A model generated the notes under the pieces. That model ran no database searches, was not told where the DNA came from, and was given only the letters and a program-made list of their open reading frames with translations. This document shows, piece by piece, positions 1-11,575 of a stretch of DNA of 64,000 nucleotides. How positions within the stretch are numbered: the first letter of the stretch is position 1; each line of letters begins with the position of its first letter. The stretch lies in the NCBI GenBank assembly GCA_033296885.1, contig MU863879.1, forward strand, positions 466,288 through 530,287, in the 5' to 3' direction. Position numbers and translations under genes: made by a program. Source of the DNA: Triangularia verruculosa. Lineage: Eukaryota; Ascomycota; Sordariomycetes; Sordariales; Podosporaceae.

Positions 1-483
1 CACATGACATTTACTGAGTTCTCCAGCCATGCCTACCCACGCGATGAAGATGAAATATCTTTGAAGCATACCAATAATACAAACAACAAGAGAGGCTCAT
101 AGATACCATGATTCCAACCATCGTTACCCTAACTGCAAGTCACATCCGGACACACACACATACTCATAACATAACATATAACATCACTCCAAGAGCTCCT
201 TACCAAACTTCTTTCAACCAGCCAACTATAAACTCATCCCCCTTTGCGTTCAAAAATATTATTTGCTTACACTACAAATAAACAAAATCCCAACATCAAA
301 CCCAGCATCCATCTCGCCAGCACCTCCCATCACCACCCACTTCCCGCCCAGGTATTCTCGCTTCGAAAAGCATGCATACACCGTCCACCCTCACAATCTC
401 AACCTAAAACTAGCCGAAAGTTCTCCCGCACATCAACAACCAACAATGACGTTGCATTCTTTCAGAGCCTCGTTCCGTCCACC

Positions 484-506
484 AAAAAAAAAAAAAAAAA
501 AAAAAA
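484..506. repeat. Poly-A homopolymer tract
   Basis: An uninterrupted run of about 23 A. It may be a simple repeat or the tail of an old retroposed sequence; no LINE- or SINE-like body is evident next to it. Confidence 0.8.
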
Positions 507-1171
507 GATAAGCAGAAAACAGAAATCCGCCTATCAAGAAATGATCCATGATCTTCATACCTAACCCTTCCCCAGATTCCCTTGATCTCCGTCCCACAAA
601 TGTCTGTGGGTTTTTATGGGGTATTTACTCCGTAGTGTGTAGGTAGTGTAGAATATCATCCAAAAGAAATGTGCAACAGAGAGTTTCGCAACACAAACAG
701 GTTCCAGAATAAATCAGGTGCGTTATCCAATGTTCAAAGGTGCTCATCTACCCCGTTCAAGAGAAGTGGGTAATCTCCTCAAAAGATAGAAGCATCCAAG
801 ATTGTGAAACCACCCGTTACTTCCACATGCTTCCCCAAGTCGCAGGGACCTCCACCCGTAGATACGCTTCAACTTCAAGGATGCTCAAGTCCATCAAGTC
901 CAGCAAGACTCGTAAAATCAACTGCAGTCCCAATATTTACTCCTTGACTCCAACAAAACCTAGTTCACACCCCCACTTTCACATCAACAACCAAAAACGA
1001 CAACAGGAACGACTGAATACCACATGTCCACCATCGCTGGCGACCTTCAACATATTACTTCCTATCCACCTTAATCCAATCTTGTATATCCCTCTCTTCC
1101 CCCTCCTTCCCACGTCCACTTACACCCCATGAGCGTCTACTATGCCTCTAGTATCTAATATTTTCACATAT

Positions 1172-1193
1172 ACACACACACACACACACACAA
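1172..1193. repeat. (AC)n microsatellite
   Basis: About eleven AC dinucleotides in a row, lying in the presumed 3' flank of CHO2. Confidence 0.8.
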
Positions 1194-1363
1194 ACAATCC
1201 TCCCCCAAAAACACAACGCCTTTTTGGTGCAAAACAACCTCCCATTTCTCCCCCAACAACAACCCCGTGGTATCTCATGCATCTAAATAATTTGTCTAAT
1301 CACACAACCATGCAAATGACAAGAGAAAAGCCCACCCATCCGATCCTCCTCTCATCGTGTTTC

Positions 1364-4300
1364 TCATTTTAGGCCATCGGCCACAGGTGTTGGTGGTCGT
1401 TTCGAGTGTAATGACATACTATATGGTGCCTGTTGAAGTTCCAGTTAGCATCACAATTCGAGTATGTGGGTGAGAAGAACACTTACCAGAGCAATCCTCC
1501 CATTAACCACTCTCCACGCCAACTTCTTAACATTCCCATCCGCTGGCACAACCGCCGGCGAGAACTCAATAGCAAACATTTCACGGATGGCATACACCAC
1601 TCTCTCCGCATATTTACCATCCCGTTCCACATGGGCACCCCATGGCTCGTCCACTGTCTCTGGCGCAATCTCTGGGTCGCGGTCAAGGCAGTTTCTTACA
1701 ATTGGCAAGAGGGCGCTTTCAGCCTCCTCAATAGTAAGCTCAGTCCCCTCCTTCACGACCAACGGAATGCGGACCTCGAATGGCTCCGAGATCGACATGA
1801 CATTGTGCTTGCCGTGATGGTGGTATCTGAACTCATAGACACCCTGTGTCCACCAGAGCTTATCACCCTCAAATACCATCTCGCCTTGTACAAGAGGGAC
1901 TTCAGCTTCCAGTTCGGCCTTCTCGTCAGAAGAGATAATGCCTTCGTCGGTGGTAGTGTCGTACTGGCCGCGGCACGTGGGGATCCAGCGGCCAAGAGAT
2001 GGTACCTCGGTGAAGTCTCTGTTGCGGTTGTCGGTAACCAAATAAAGACCAACCCAGTCCTTCTTGCTGTGCTTCGCAGGAGCTGTCCACTTGACGCGAA
2101 TAGGAGCACCATATTGGAAGACCTTGGTCTTGACATCCTTGGGGACACGGGCATCAGCACTTTCTTTCCGGGTAGCCTTCTCATCAGGCGCGATCAATTC
2201 CTCGCCCTCCACGGAAAGCTTGTAGTGCTTGGGGTCATAACCAGCAAGATCGCGGTCGATACGGTTGATAGAGAGACGAATAGGCTTGTGGAACAGAGCG
2301 GTAGTGTCCTTGACGAAGTTGGAAGACCCGGCCGAGAGTCTGGCGAGAGCGGAATCAATGAAATCCTCAGCAAAGTGTTTTGTCTCATCGAGAACCTTGT
2401 CAACACCCTGTTGCCACCTCTTGACAGGTGCGGGGAGTGACTTCTTGACAAATTTGGTGAGACCGGCCTCCTTGCGAAGGTTCTGGCCGTATATCTTTTG
2501 CATGTGAGGCTTCTCAACAAAGGAGATGAATCCCAGCATCAGAAGCTGGCTGACAAGAGCCATGACGAAAACAGCCTTGCTCCAGGTAATGAGTGCCAGA
2601 CCCCAGAAACCAGCAGCACCCAGCACACGTTCGGGGTTGTTGAGGAAACGGTAGATAGAGTTGTAGGTAGGGGGGCGGGGGCTCTCAAAGAAGAAATCAC
2701 CATAGAACCAGCCAAACTCGCCGAGGGACTCGTAGATGCTGGATGATGTCCAGAGCTGAAGAGCAATCAAACTAATGCCAATTACATGCTTCAAAAGAAC
2801 TGAACCATAGCTCCAGTCCTCGGGATAAGTGTACATCTTCCAGCAGGCAGTCAAGAATGAGACGTGGCAGAGGATCATGCTGATATGATACAGGCCCTTC
2901 CACTGTCTCCAGGCCTCGCCGGTGCTCTCGCCGAACTTGAGGAAATGTCTGGTGAACATCTTCTTTTCGGACTGCTTCTTCAGAATGTAGCCGAGACCCA
3001 CCGAGTACCAGAGACGCCAGAAGATTGCATTTACGACAGCCAAAGTCTGGTAGGTGCGGGTGGTGGGAGTGACAACCGTCAAAGCAATGAAGCAGGCGAC
3101 AATGATCAGGGAGGAAGCGTCGGTAACTCTGAAGAGGTCAAAGCTTCCGATCATGTTGTGAACAGGCTGGGGGGCGTCAGAGTTCGCATTCGGCTCCTTG
3201 GTGACCAAAGCATCAGCTTCGGTTTGGCTGCCGATCTCGGACTCGGCCCGGAGACGGGGAGGCGGTGGGTTGTAGGTCTTCTCGATGTGGGGGTTCTCAA
3301 CAAAGGCCAAGAACACGAACTGAAGGGCATGGGCAGCGATCGAGATGAAGAGGACGTCGTAGCTGGCGGCCATCATAGAGATACCGTAGTACCCGGCGTA
3401 GCCAATGGAGTACATAGGATGGGGAGCCATTTCGAAGACGCCATCAAAAGTCAATTCCTGCTCGATCAGGTAGAAGAAGTCTACAACCAGTCAGTTTTTG
3501 GCGCCCAACACGGCAACAGAGCAATAATAAACTTACCACCCCAGTACCAGGCATAGTCCTTCACAACTCTATGCGCATCAAGCTTAACCCAGAGGTTGAA
3601 CCCAACAAGCGCAATACCACCAATCCAACGGCCAAGAAGCATGCCCAACCCCTCATCCTCAGGCGTGTGGGCGCAGACGATGGCGAACAGGCAGTACGAC
3701 ACAAAGTCGCACATCAAGATCAAATCGACAATGCGGCGGAAAGCAAGCCAGGTATTGTACTCGATAGGCGCCTCATCCATCTTATAGTCCTTGGGAATCT
3801 TTGTCTCAAGCTCAGTCTTGAGCAGGTTGTAGAGCCATGGCCGCGGGTTGGTGTCGGGCCGTTCAAAGGCCCTCAACCGGCGAGCCCAGGTGACCAAAAG
3901 AGTATACTTCGACTGAACAGTCAACAGGTAACCTATTCCAGCATTGTATGCGAGTCTCCAGAACGTGAAAGCGAAGCCTAATAGATACTTGTTGTAAGGC
4001 GCGGGCACGGCCCAAGCGAGCCAGATGTGTAGCGCGAGAACGCCGAGGACGATGTAATCGGACAGGTTCTTCGGTTCGCGAGGGTCTAATAATTGGGAGA
4101 CCATGTCATGGGTCTCGGGCACGACAAAGACTACGGACGGTCGTCATGATTAGCGTCTAGGCGTTTTTTGGCATCTACGGTACCTTGCAGGAGGGAAGAG
4201 GGGTCCAGGAATCGAGAAAGAAAGACTTGGGACGGGGTGTGCATACCCGTTCCATCAGGAGTTCGGCCGTATGCCTTCTTGACCCGGTCGTCTCCGAGGT

Positions 4301-4433
4301 CATCGCCCTTGTTCGAGTCGGAGTCGACATCGCTAACCGACGGCGAGGGCAGCGGGCGTTCGGGGTGGGTTTGGTTGCGTTGGCGTATGGTTTTGAGCCC
4401 CGCAGGGTCATCGATGGCAGTAGTTGTGCTCAT
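1364..4433 (-). CDS. CHO2: Phosphatidylethanolamine N-methyltransferase (CHO2)
   Basis: Converts phosphatidylethanolamine to phosphatidyl-monomethylethanolamine with S-adenosylmethionine, the first methylation of the de novo phosphatidylcholine pathway, in the ER membrane. Four exons were rebuilt: 4433-4247, 4130-3537, 3480-1487 and 1429-1364, with introns of 116, 56 and 57 bp bearing GTATGC or GTAAGT donors. The spliced frame is 2,841 nt, 946 residues, as expected for filamentous-fungal CHO2. Visible marks are the conserved THDMVSQLLDPREPKN block near residue 70, many membrane segments, and two methyltransferase repeats: one with MAPHPMYSIGYAGYYG and VENPHIEKTY (about 275-325), one ending VEKPHMQKIYG (about 530-595). 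The first junction restores GRTPDGT-VFVVPETHDM, and the last exon gives a short tail starting APYSMS. The polar N-terminus (about 60 residues) looks disordered. It faces away from the next gene, sharing a 1.4 kb upstream region. Confidence 0.95.
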
Positions 4434-5795
4434 GATGGAGTATTAATGCTCGGCGTTTGTCGTCGGTGTTGAAGACCGATTTACAAGCAGAGACCAAGGT
4501 TGAGCTTTCCTGGTCTCGGGACCATCACCCCGTGTGTGTGTGTGGTTTGAGGGGATTGAGATGTTTATGAAGAAAGAGAGGGGCGAAAACAAGACAGAAG
4601 CACGGGATGGTCGTGTGATGGCAAACACAAACACCCACGTTCCCGCGCCAAGAATAATTTAGGTTTGGCTGTGCCGTGTTCTGCACGCGGCGGTGGTCGA
4701 CAGTTCCAGTTCCAGGACTATGCCGGTGATAAGCCCGAGGGTCTGGCCTATCGGCTTTGTGTGTCTTCTGGGAACAGGTTTTGCTGGCTGATGTCACAGA
4801 AATCCCAAAAGTCTTGTCTTGGGTCTTTCTGGTGTTTAGTCGAGTAGAAGGGGTCCGCAAGGCCGGCTTGTTTAAGGCTGGGTTCCTGCTTTTATTTCAC
4901 ATGCACTTCCTCTGGGGATTTGTGGGTTCTAAGGGACCTTGACGATCTGTTGGGCCAGTCGGCAGCGAGCGGACAGGTCAGCGTACCCGCCGATAGAAAA
5001 TGAATGGTGTTTTCCAATTGGTTTATTGCTGGCGATAGTCGATATGATAGAGAAGCGATAGTCAACCCCGGCCTAACGTGGGGTTTTGGCGGGTAGTCTA
5101 CGATCTGGCATCTTTTTTTTTTTTTTTTTTGTCTTCCAACGGTTTCTGGACATCACGATCACGTTCCACCCACCCGCTGACGTTGACAGCAACCCTGAGC
5201 GCACCCTTTCCGGAGTTTCGGGTTCTTTTGCTTGGAAGAGGGTGGTGTGGCAAGGCAGGAACCGTTCGAGGGGAACCATTTTTTACGTTGCACAACTTCT
5301 GCCAAAAACATCTCGTTGGCCTGAGAGGGCTGCAAGTACCGGGTTATGACGTGCCATTGATTTGATTGGATTTTCATGCTTTGGTGGTGTTGCACCTGGC
5401 GGCAAGTGGCGGACAGCTGAAACTGACGACGACGAGGTCAGCCTCCAGGGGTGCCATGAAGAACTGCATGAACTCGATCCCATTAGGGCCTCCCTGGGTC
5501 TTTAAGATGGGATGAACTGTCGGAGGACTATCAAGACGTGTCTAGCGTTGTTTGGATAGTAGGGTGGTGTTCGGTGTCACCGCTATATATATATATCAGG
5601 GGTCGCACAGCATCAACACTCAAGTAACTGACTGGTGAAGATATAAATCAAGCAGGGCGTTTCCTATGCTTCTCCAGGTCCCTTGCTTCCTTTGCTTCCA
5701 GAAGTCGTGCCAATCTACATATAGTTCGTAGATCTCAACACTATTCCGCCATCACACCCAACCAGATCACCTCTACCATCAAGACCACCACAACC
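4434..5795. other. Divergent intergenic region (CHO2 / hypothetical)
   Basis: A 1.36 kb region between the start of CHO2 on the minus strand and the next plus-strand gene. It holds a poly-T tract near 5,114-5,131 and a TATA-like string at 5,583-5,596. Open frames here are short and unlike known proteins. It presumably contains both promoters and 5' UTRs. Confidence 0.6.
5583..5596 (+). promoter_or_regulatory. TATA-like element of downstream gene
   Basis: An alternating TA run, CTATATATATATAT, about 200 bp upstream of the ATG at 5,796. Spacing fits a core promoter with a roughly 150-nt 5' UTR. It could equally be a simple (TA)n repeat. Confidence 0.4.
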
Positions 5796-6629
5796 ATGTT
5801 CCGCAGACGCCAACCACCCCCCTCCCCCCAATCCTCCCTCCCCCCCTCCCCTTCCCTCCCCCCCTCCAGCCCTCCCCAATCCCGCTCCCCAAGCCCCCCT
5901 CCCAAACCCCCCAACTACCAATCCAAACCCCTCCCCCTACCCACCGGCACCATCTCCGCCCTCCCCCCCATCTCCCCCCTCAGCATCCCCAAAACCCGCC
6001 ACCATCAACGCCCCGGAACAGCCGGCACCTCCGGCACCGAAGCCGCCCTAGCCCTCCAAACCCGTCAGTTCTCCCAGCAACTCAAACAAGCCTCCCGCGC
6101 CGAAAAAGCCTACCGCACCCGCAAACGCGCCGCCGCCGCCCGAGCCAACTACGCCGAGTCCAAAGACCACCTCCGGCAAGCATGGCTCCACTTCGCCCTG
6201 GGACTCCGCCTGATGTTTGGCGTCGTCAAGTCCTCAGCTTACGTCGCGCAACAAAAAAAGCAGGAGTGGAAGGACAAACGGGCGCAAGCTAAAGACGCGA
6301 GGGAGCTGGAGAAGCAGAGGAAAAAAGAAGAGGAGATGGTGGAGCGAGAGGGGAGGGTGGAGAGGTCGCCTGTGGACAGTGACCGGTTGGAAAGACGAAG
6401 GACCGCTACTGTCGACGGCGATAGTGATGGGGATGTGAGAGGGGAGGCGGTGGATGATGATGACGATGATGTCAGTGATAATGAAGTTGAGGTTGGCGAT
6501 GGGGAGAAGACGGAGGTTATGCTGGAGAAGGAGCTGCCGACGCCTAGAGAGGAGGAGGTTGGTGAGGGGGTGACTGTGGGCAAGAGGTGGAAGGGAAAGG
6601 GGAGGGCGAAGGGGAAGGGGAGGCAGTAG
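5796..6629 (+). CDS. Hypothetical protein, Pro/Ser-rich N-terminus and charged coiled coil
   Basis: Single-exon frame of 277 residues; the ATG has a good context (CAACC before ATG). I do not recognise the family. Residues 1-70 are almost all Pro and Ser and likely disordered. Residues about 85-190 (from RQFSQQLKQASRAEKAYRTR) form a basic helical region with a more hydrophobic stretch, WLHFALGLRLMFGVV, which may be a buried or membrane-associated helix. A Lys/Glu-rich coiled coil, an acidic run (DDDDDVSDNE) and a basic Lys/Gly/Arg tail follow. Third codon positions are strongly C-rich in the first half, which supports coding. It is convergent with the eIF3g gene. Confidence 0.75.
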   Translation: MFRRRQPPPSPQSSLPPSPSLPPSSPPQSRSPSPPPKPPNYQSKPLPLPTGTISALPPISPLSIPKTRHHQRPGTAGTSGTEAALALQTRQFSQQLKQASRAEKAYRTRKRAAAARANYAESKDHLRQAWLHFALGLRLMFGVVKSSAYVAQQKKQEWKDKRAQAKDARELEKQRKKEEEMVEREGRVERSPVDSDRLERRRTATVDGDSDGDVRGEAVDDDDDDVSDNEVEVGDGEKTEVMLEKELPTPREEEVGEGVTVGKRWKGKGRAKGKGRQ

Positions 6630-7356
6630 ATGAGGTTGATGTTGGATGGGATCGAGTTGAGGTTGCAAGTTGAAGTTGGGTGCGGTGGTTACTTGAATCA
6701 CCACTGCAATACACGTTCGCTATTTCTCTTTTCCTTTGCCAACACCACCACTACGATTTCGCCGAGAATGCAGCAAAAACATTCATTGTTATTTCCTTGA
6801 TACCCCTAATCAACACCAAACCATAACGACTGATGAGACACGACAACAACCAGCGTAATGAGCAAACAAGAAACCGACGATGATGGAAGCATAACTCGTT
6901 TAAACTGAGCGAGCAAGCAGCTTTACGTACTGAGCTAGAGAGCTCGGCAAGGGTTGAAGCTAATAAGGACAGGCTTCTTGTTGCAGAAAGAGCTGGTCTT
7001 GTTGTGTCCTGACAGGATACCTACTTTGCTACCCAAACCAAACGCAGCATACATAGAGATAGTCACCTGATAATCATAATGGAACGATACCCCTGGCCGA
7101 AATACTGTACTGCTCTCAACATGCGTTTGTGAACACATTGACACAGACATATTGTTTCCCTCTACCTATCTTCTGAGATACCACACCTCAAGTCATATCA
7201 ATAACTTTTATCACAGCCAACAGCCATCAGACGCGCTTTTGACAAGAAGACATCAATTACCTATGCATATCAGACACCCACAGTCTATTTTTCCTCAACT
7301 GCCAAGCCCATTTCCCTCTTACATACCCCTCTCCCCGCAGAAACGGCTGCGACCGC
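6630..7356. other. Convergent intergenic region
   Basis: About 730 bp between two 3' ends (the hypothetical gene at left, eIF3g at right). Nothing beyond presumed UTRs and terminators is seen. Confidence 0.6.
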
Positions 7357-8422
7357 TTACTGAGCCTTCTTCGCAAACTCGACTCTGAGAATCAAGTGCC
7401 TGAAACCGAAACCGTCCATCTTGGCGCAAGCCTTGACAGCATCACCACGGTCCGCGAAACTGATGAAAGCAAAGCCCTTGGCCATCCCAGTATCTCTGTC
7501 CTTGGCCAAGAAGACGCGCGTAACACGACCGAAGCGCTCGAACATATCGCGCAGCTCGTTCTCTTCCGCCATCTCGGAGACCTATCCCACATATCTTGTC
7601 AGCAGACGCCACACATACAATACTATCCAGAGTGTGGTCAAAACTCACGTTGGTAACCCGAAGAGTAGCCAAATCGTCCCTCTCGCCATACTTCCCCCCC
7701 ATCCTCTCCCCCGCGGCCGCCCCCGCGGCGCCCCCGGCCCCTCTGAGCGCCGGCGGCACATATGAACCCTTCTTGCCCGCCCCCGGAGCGCCCGCACCGC
7801 CCGGCCCGGCTGCAGAGGGCTCGTCTCCCATCCCCGCCGCCACATCGGCGCCCGCAGCCTCCCCAATCGGCGCCATCGTGTCCTTGTACGGACATCTCGC
7901 CGTGAAATGCTCCCCGTTGCAAATTCTGCACTTGACCTTCTTGTCCTTCAGCTTGTCCTTCATCGCCTGCGCGTTGGGATCCTTGCTCTCATCCTTGGCG
8001 TCCTTTCTCCAGTTGATGCTCGGGCGGAAGATGATGTTCTCGCCGACGGAGGTGGTATCGGGGGCCGGGCCGGCAGGGTCCTTGACGGATTGACCAAACT
8101 TGGACCAGGACTTGCGCTCGGCGACGCGGGGGTTGACGACCTCGCGGTGGGTGATGTAGCGGATGCGGCGGGTGGTCTTGACTTTTTGGTTCTGGTCGTT
8201 GTAGCGGTACTCGATGATGGTGGTGGAGCCGTCCTTGTTCTGGATCTTCTGGGGGGGAGGGAGGTCCGAGGTGATGAGCTCGTCGAGGTCGTCATCGTCG
8301 GCCCAGTCGTGCCTGTTGAGGAGAGGGGGTTAGTTTGTGGATCGAGAAGGGGAGCGCAAAAAGGCGATGTCGCTGGAGAGTGGGCTTGGGTTGGCGAGAA
8401 CTTACTTAGCTTGAGCAGCCAT
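7357..8422 (-). CDS. TIF35: Translation initiation factor eIF3 subunit g (TIF35)
   Basis: RNA-binding subunit of eIF3, acting in scanning and reinitiation in the cytosol. Three exons: 8422-8406 (17 nt), 8312-7649 and 7581-7357, with introns of 93 and 67 bp; the spliced frame is 906 nt, 301 residues. The N-terminus after splicing reads MAAQAK-HDWADDDD, the acidic start typical of eIF3g. A CCHC-like zinc motif, CRICNGEHFTARC, sits near residues 134-146. A Gly/Ala/Pro linker follows, then an RRM at about 222-301 with RNP1-type GFAFISFA, preceded by LRVTNVSEMAEENEL. The second junction lies inside the first RRM strand (TN-VSEM), which fixes the splice sites. The tiny first exon would be missed by open-frame scanning. 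Confidence 0.95.
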
Positions 8423-9202
8423 TTTGACTGATTTCAGATCTGTAAAATCGGGAGATCTGGAAGTGTAGTGGAGGTGAGTCGTAGGTTGGCCCTTTGCGCG
8501 TGGTTTCGTGGAAGTGTCGGCCGGTTTGGTGGTGGGGTGTGAGGGTGAAGTCGCTCGAAACGTTGCCAAATTTTTGGGATATTCCAAAAGTGTGGGGCTG
8601 AAAATTGGGAAAAATCGCCGCCCCTCCTTGCCAGAGTTGTGGTTTGGCAACGGTGACCTCAACGTCCTGTTCAAGGCACTCTTTTCAGATGGAAATGACG
8701 GCCAGAGTCCTTTACTTTTGAAGTCAAGGCTTTCAAAACTGTTTTTCTTGATTCCCGAGTTCCACGTACACCCTTAAGCTTCCCCTCACACAACCCTAAG
8801 CGGAGCTTAAGCCCCTAAGCCTAACCCTCTGTTGTAGACTCAATACCGCATCTATCATCACACAAAGACAGAAAGTTAACATTGTTGTGGAAAATTGATT
8901 CAGTTCATTCATCTCCAAATACCCTTTCCGATCCCTATCCCCCAAAACCCCCACTCGCTTGCTACCAGCTATGCTCGCTACCCTAACCCTTAAACCGCCC
9001 ATCTAACCTGAAGAAGAGTATATAAGAAATGTCGTCAGACTTCGTGTTCTTCTCTGCTGTGGGTATAATAACTTGTTCAAATCCGAATTCCTTTCCGTAT
9101 TCCTCGTATCATCCCCCTCCGTTATCCTTTCCTTTTCTAACCCTGTTTTGTGAATTGCAGGTCAACTGCTCTATCGAAGCGAAGTATAAAAAACCGGGCC
9201 GA
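8423..9202. other. Intergenic region with telomere-like strings
   Basis: Upstream of eIF3g and downstream of the PH-domain gene. It includes scattered CCCTAA-like strings (about 8,790-8,830 and 8,978-8,993) but no tandem telomere array. No gene is supported. Confidence 0.5.
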
Positions 9203-11575
9203 TCAGATGAAGCCCGGTGGTGGTGCTGGTGACAAAAGACTCCCTCTACTCCCCGTCGACGACTTCTTAGGTATCGGCGGCAGAGCTCTTGTCGGCGGTG
9301 GTCCGGGTGGCGGGCCTTCCGCAAGCTGAGACATACTCCTTCTCTGGTTGAGAAATTGCGGGCTAACTAAGGAGTCAATCCTTAAATGTTGCGATGACCT
9401 TGCCATCGACTTAAGTGGTCGTTGAGAGAGATATCTCGGGCTCGGAGGCAGTGAAGTTCCTTGCTGGGCGGAAAAGCTCGATCTCCTAGCTCGAGGTTCC
9501 GGAGTCTCGGACAGCCTGCCTGATGCTCCATATGTGCCCAGTGATGACGATGAACGCGGTCCCTCCCTGAGGTGGGCTGGAATGGCGGTGCGGGGAGAGA
9601 TCAAACTGCTCTCGTCCTCTAGAATGTCTGAGCAAGCCGAGGGTCTTCGCGGCCGTGGCGGCGGGTTCAGGTTGAACTTTGGGGGCTGTAAAGTCTCAAT
9701 TGGAGAGCTAAGCTCCTCATCAGACTTATCGCTTTCAATCCACAGATGCGAGGGTGGTGAGCTTGACAGTGCCTCTGGTGTACTCGACAAGTTGCTCTGA
9801 GCACTGTTTTTTCTCGCGTGGCTCATTGGCGAGGATGCCGGTGTTGGGTGATCGACAACCAGTGACAATGGACGGGGGTTGATCGACAGCGCAGATGGCG
9901 GTGGTCTCCTTGAGCCGAATCGAGATGGCATTGTTGAGAAAGTCCCAGGAGTGGACTCGTTCACCCCCTTGACTGGGAACCGTTTGCTAATTCCCTGGGG
10001 GATGCCAAAGTTGGGTGGTGGGTGTGAGCCAGGAGAAAACGGCGGGACCATCTCTGTCGATCGAGGTCGGAGGCTCGCCGTCGATAAATGCATATCGAGC
10101 ACGTGGTTCCCTGCCTGAAGCGACTGTCTCCGATCGTTGATGGCTGCCGCATTAGGCCTCATCCGTGGCTGCCAATGCTCGTCAAGTGGTGGCATGTCCG
10201 GCGTCATCGATTCATGCTCGCCGAACGTGTCCCGGATAGGGGAGCAGGCAGGCGAGGAACCGGCAGACGTGATCATAGTTCGCTGGCCCGAAGAGACATA
10301 AGAGAACCGATTGGTGCTATCTCTGAGCGCGTCCAGTTGCCTCCCATCATGCGAGATGACGCTTGCTGAAGAAGTATCGTCAAACGACTGCTCGCGCCCA
10401 TCCTCATCCGCAGGATCAAGCTGAATATCCGGGTTGGTCAAGGGGCTGTGATCCCAGATCCGTGAGAAGCGTTCTGGGTCTCTGACGACCAATGTCCGCT
10501 GACTTGTCTGGCTTTTCAGCTGCAAGTCCTCTTCGGCCGTCTTGGGTTTGCCAGTTTCAGACAAAACCTTCCTGCCACCCAATGCCTCAATCTCCCGCCG
10601 AAGCACCGCAATCCAGCTATCCATCTCCCCGGCGCTCTCGAATACCATCAAAAAGTTTGAAGAGCGACCCCGCTCTTGCCCCATGAAAGGCAGCCTTGAC
10701 AGAAGCGACGAGCCATTTGAGCTCGACAGACGCTCCGCATCGGCTACCGCTGATATTTGGAGAACCCAATGACGTCCTGGAATGGCGTCAGATGCAAAAG
10801 CTGCCGAATCCTTTCCCAGGTGGAGAATCTTCTCTGGGAGTCTGTCGTAAGATCCTTCGCCAGAGTACTGAAGCAGGTACCCGGCCGTGACCAACACAAA
10901 GATCTTTGTCGTCCACTTAAAGTCTCCCCCAAGCCCAGACGTATTCCTCCGGTGCCTTCTCTTCGGCTTCTCCGCCTTGTCCCCAGCGGCCTCTTCGAAT
11001 TTCTCCACGACTGGAGTCGCTGGGTTCGAATTCCCGCCGATGGAGAAGCTAGTCTTGTGGTTGAGTCGCAGTACCGATTCAGTAGATGCGGTACATGCTG
11101 GTAAGTGAGCGTGCTTGATCGCTTGAGGGTAGGCTTGGAACAGAGGCGGTGGACTCCATGATGCGATTCCGTCTGCTGGTGGCTGTCCTGCTTTAACTGC
11201 GCTCGTCGATTTCTTGTGCTTCAAGTCAGCCGGTCTTGCGAAAGAGGACAGGGTGCTCTCAGACCGCTGATGGTGAAATTGATAGGGCCAGTTTGTTAGT
11301 GAGGCACGGATGCCGCTGCTCCGTTGTGGCGCCTCTCGTGGCGATGACGGCGCCGATTTGTCCGCTTCCGATGTGCTCTTGTTCCGGCCAAAGATACTTC
11401 TCAATCCCAACCTCGATTCCCTCCGGCGCAATTTGTCGTCGTCGCGCAGCGGTATTCTTCCCGCCACTTCACTGACATCTCCCAATGGTGGCGGCCGTGA
11501 TCTTCTTCCTAGTGAATTCTGCAATGCTTCAAGCCCGGCTGCAGTAGGTACCGGGTCCTCCTGTCGACCGGCCAT
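9203..11575 (-). CDS. PH-domain protein, Ser/Pro-rich
   Basis: Single-exon frame of 790 residues. A pleckstrin-homology domain lies at about 217-345: it opens with DFKWTTKIFVLVTAGYLLQY, and its last helix holds the signature Trp in SAGEMDSWIAVLRREIEAL. PH domains of this kind bind phosphoinositides or proteins at membranes. The flanks are long, low-complexity Ser/Pro/Arg regions likely to be phosphorylated and disordered, and the C-terminus is proline-rich (GPPPTRALPPIPKK), resembling SH3-binding sites. No catalytic domain is visible. It looks like a conserved fungal PH protein of unknown function, perhaps a membrane-associated scaffold; the role is inference. Confidence 0.85.
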   Translation of the reverse strand: MAGRQEDPVPTAAGLEALQNSLGRRSRPPPLGDVSEVAGRIPLRDDDKLRRRESRLGLRSIFGRNKSTSEADKSAPSSPREAPQRSSGIRASLTNWPYQFHHQRSESTLSSFARPADLKHKKSTSAVKAGQPPADGIASWSPPPLFQAYPQAIKHAHLPACTASTESVLRLNHKTSFSIGGNSNPATPVVEKFEEAAGDKAEKPKRRHRRNTSGLGGDFKWTTKIFVLVTAGYLLQYSGEGSYDRLPEKILHLGKDSAAFASDAIPGRHWVLQISAVADAERLSSSNGSSLLSRLPFMGQERGRSSNFLMVFESAGEMDSWIAVLRREIEALGGRKVLSETGKPKTAEEDLQLKSQTSQRTLVVRDPERFSRIWDHSPLTNPDIQLDPADEDGREQSFDDTSSASVISHDGRQLDALRDSTNRFSYVSSGQRTMITSAGSSPACSPIRDTFGEHESMTPDMPPLDEHWQPRMRPNAAAINDRRQSLQAGNHVLDMHLSTASLRPRSTEMVPPFSPGSHPPPNFGIPQGISKRFPVKGVNESTPGTFSTMPSRFGSRRPPPSALSINPRPLSLVVDHPTPASSPMSHARKNSAQSNLSSTPEALSSSPPSHLWIESDKSDEELSSPIETLQPPKFNLNPPPRPRRPSACSDILEDESSLISPRTAIPAHLREGPRSSSSLGTYGASGRLSETPEPRARRSSFSAQQGTSLPPSPRYLSQRPLKSMARSSQHLRIDSLVSPQFLNQRRSMSQLAEGPPPGPPPTRALPPIPKKSSTGSRGSLLSPAPPPGFI

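Larger units (their letters stand above)
1..1363. other. Intergenic, low-complexity C/A-rich
   Basis: No supported gene. The sequence is rich in CA, CCA and ACAAC strings typical of fungal UTRs. Short open frames here are low-complexity, rich in P, T, H and S, and resemble no family I know. It adjoins the 3' end of CHO2, so the right part is probably CHO2 3' UTR and terminator. Confidence 0.5.

Noticed and set aside
1433..2440. 335-codon plus-strand frame opposite CHO2
   Set aside because: Antisense shadow of a securely identified gene.
8790..8993. CCCTAA-like strings suggesting an interstitial telomere
   Set aside because: Only scattered single units, no tandem array, and normal genes on both sides.
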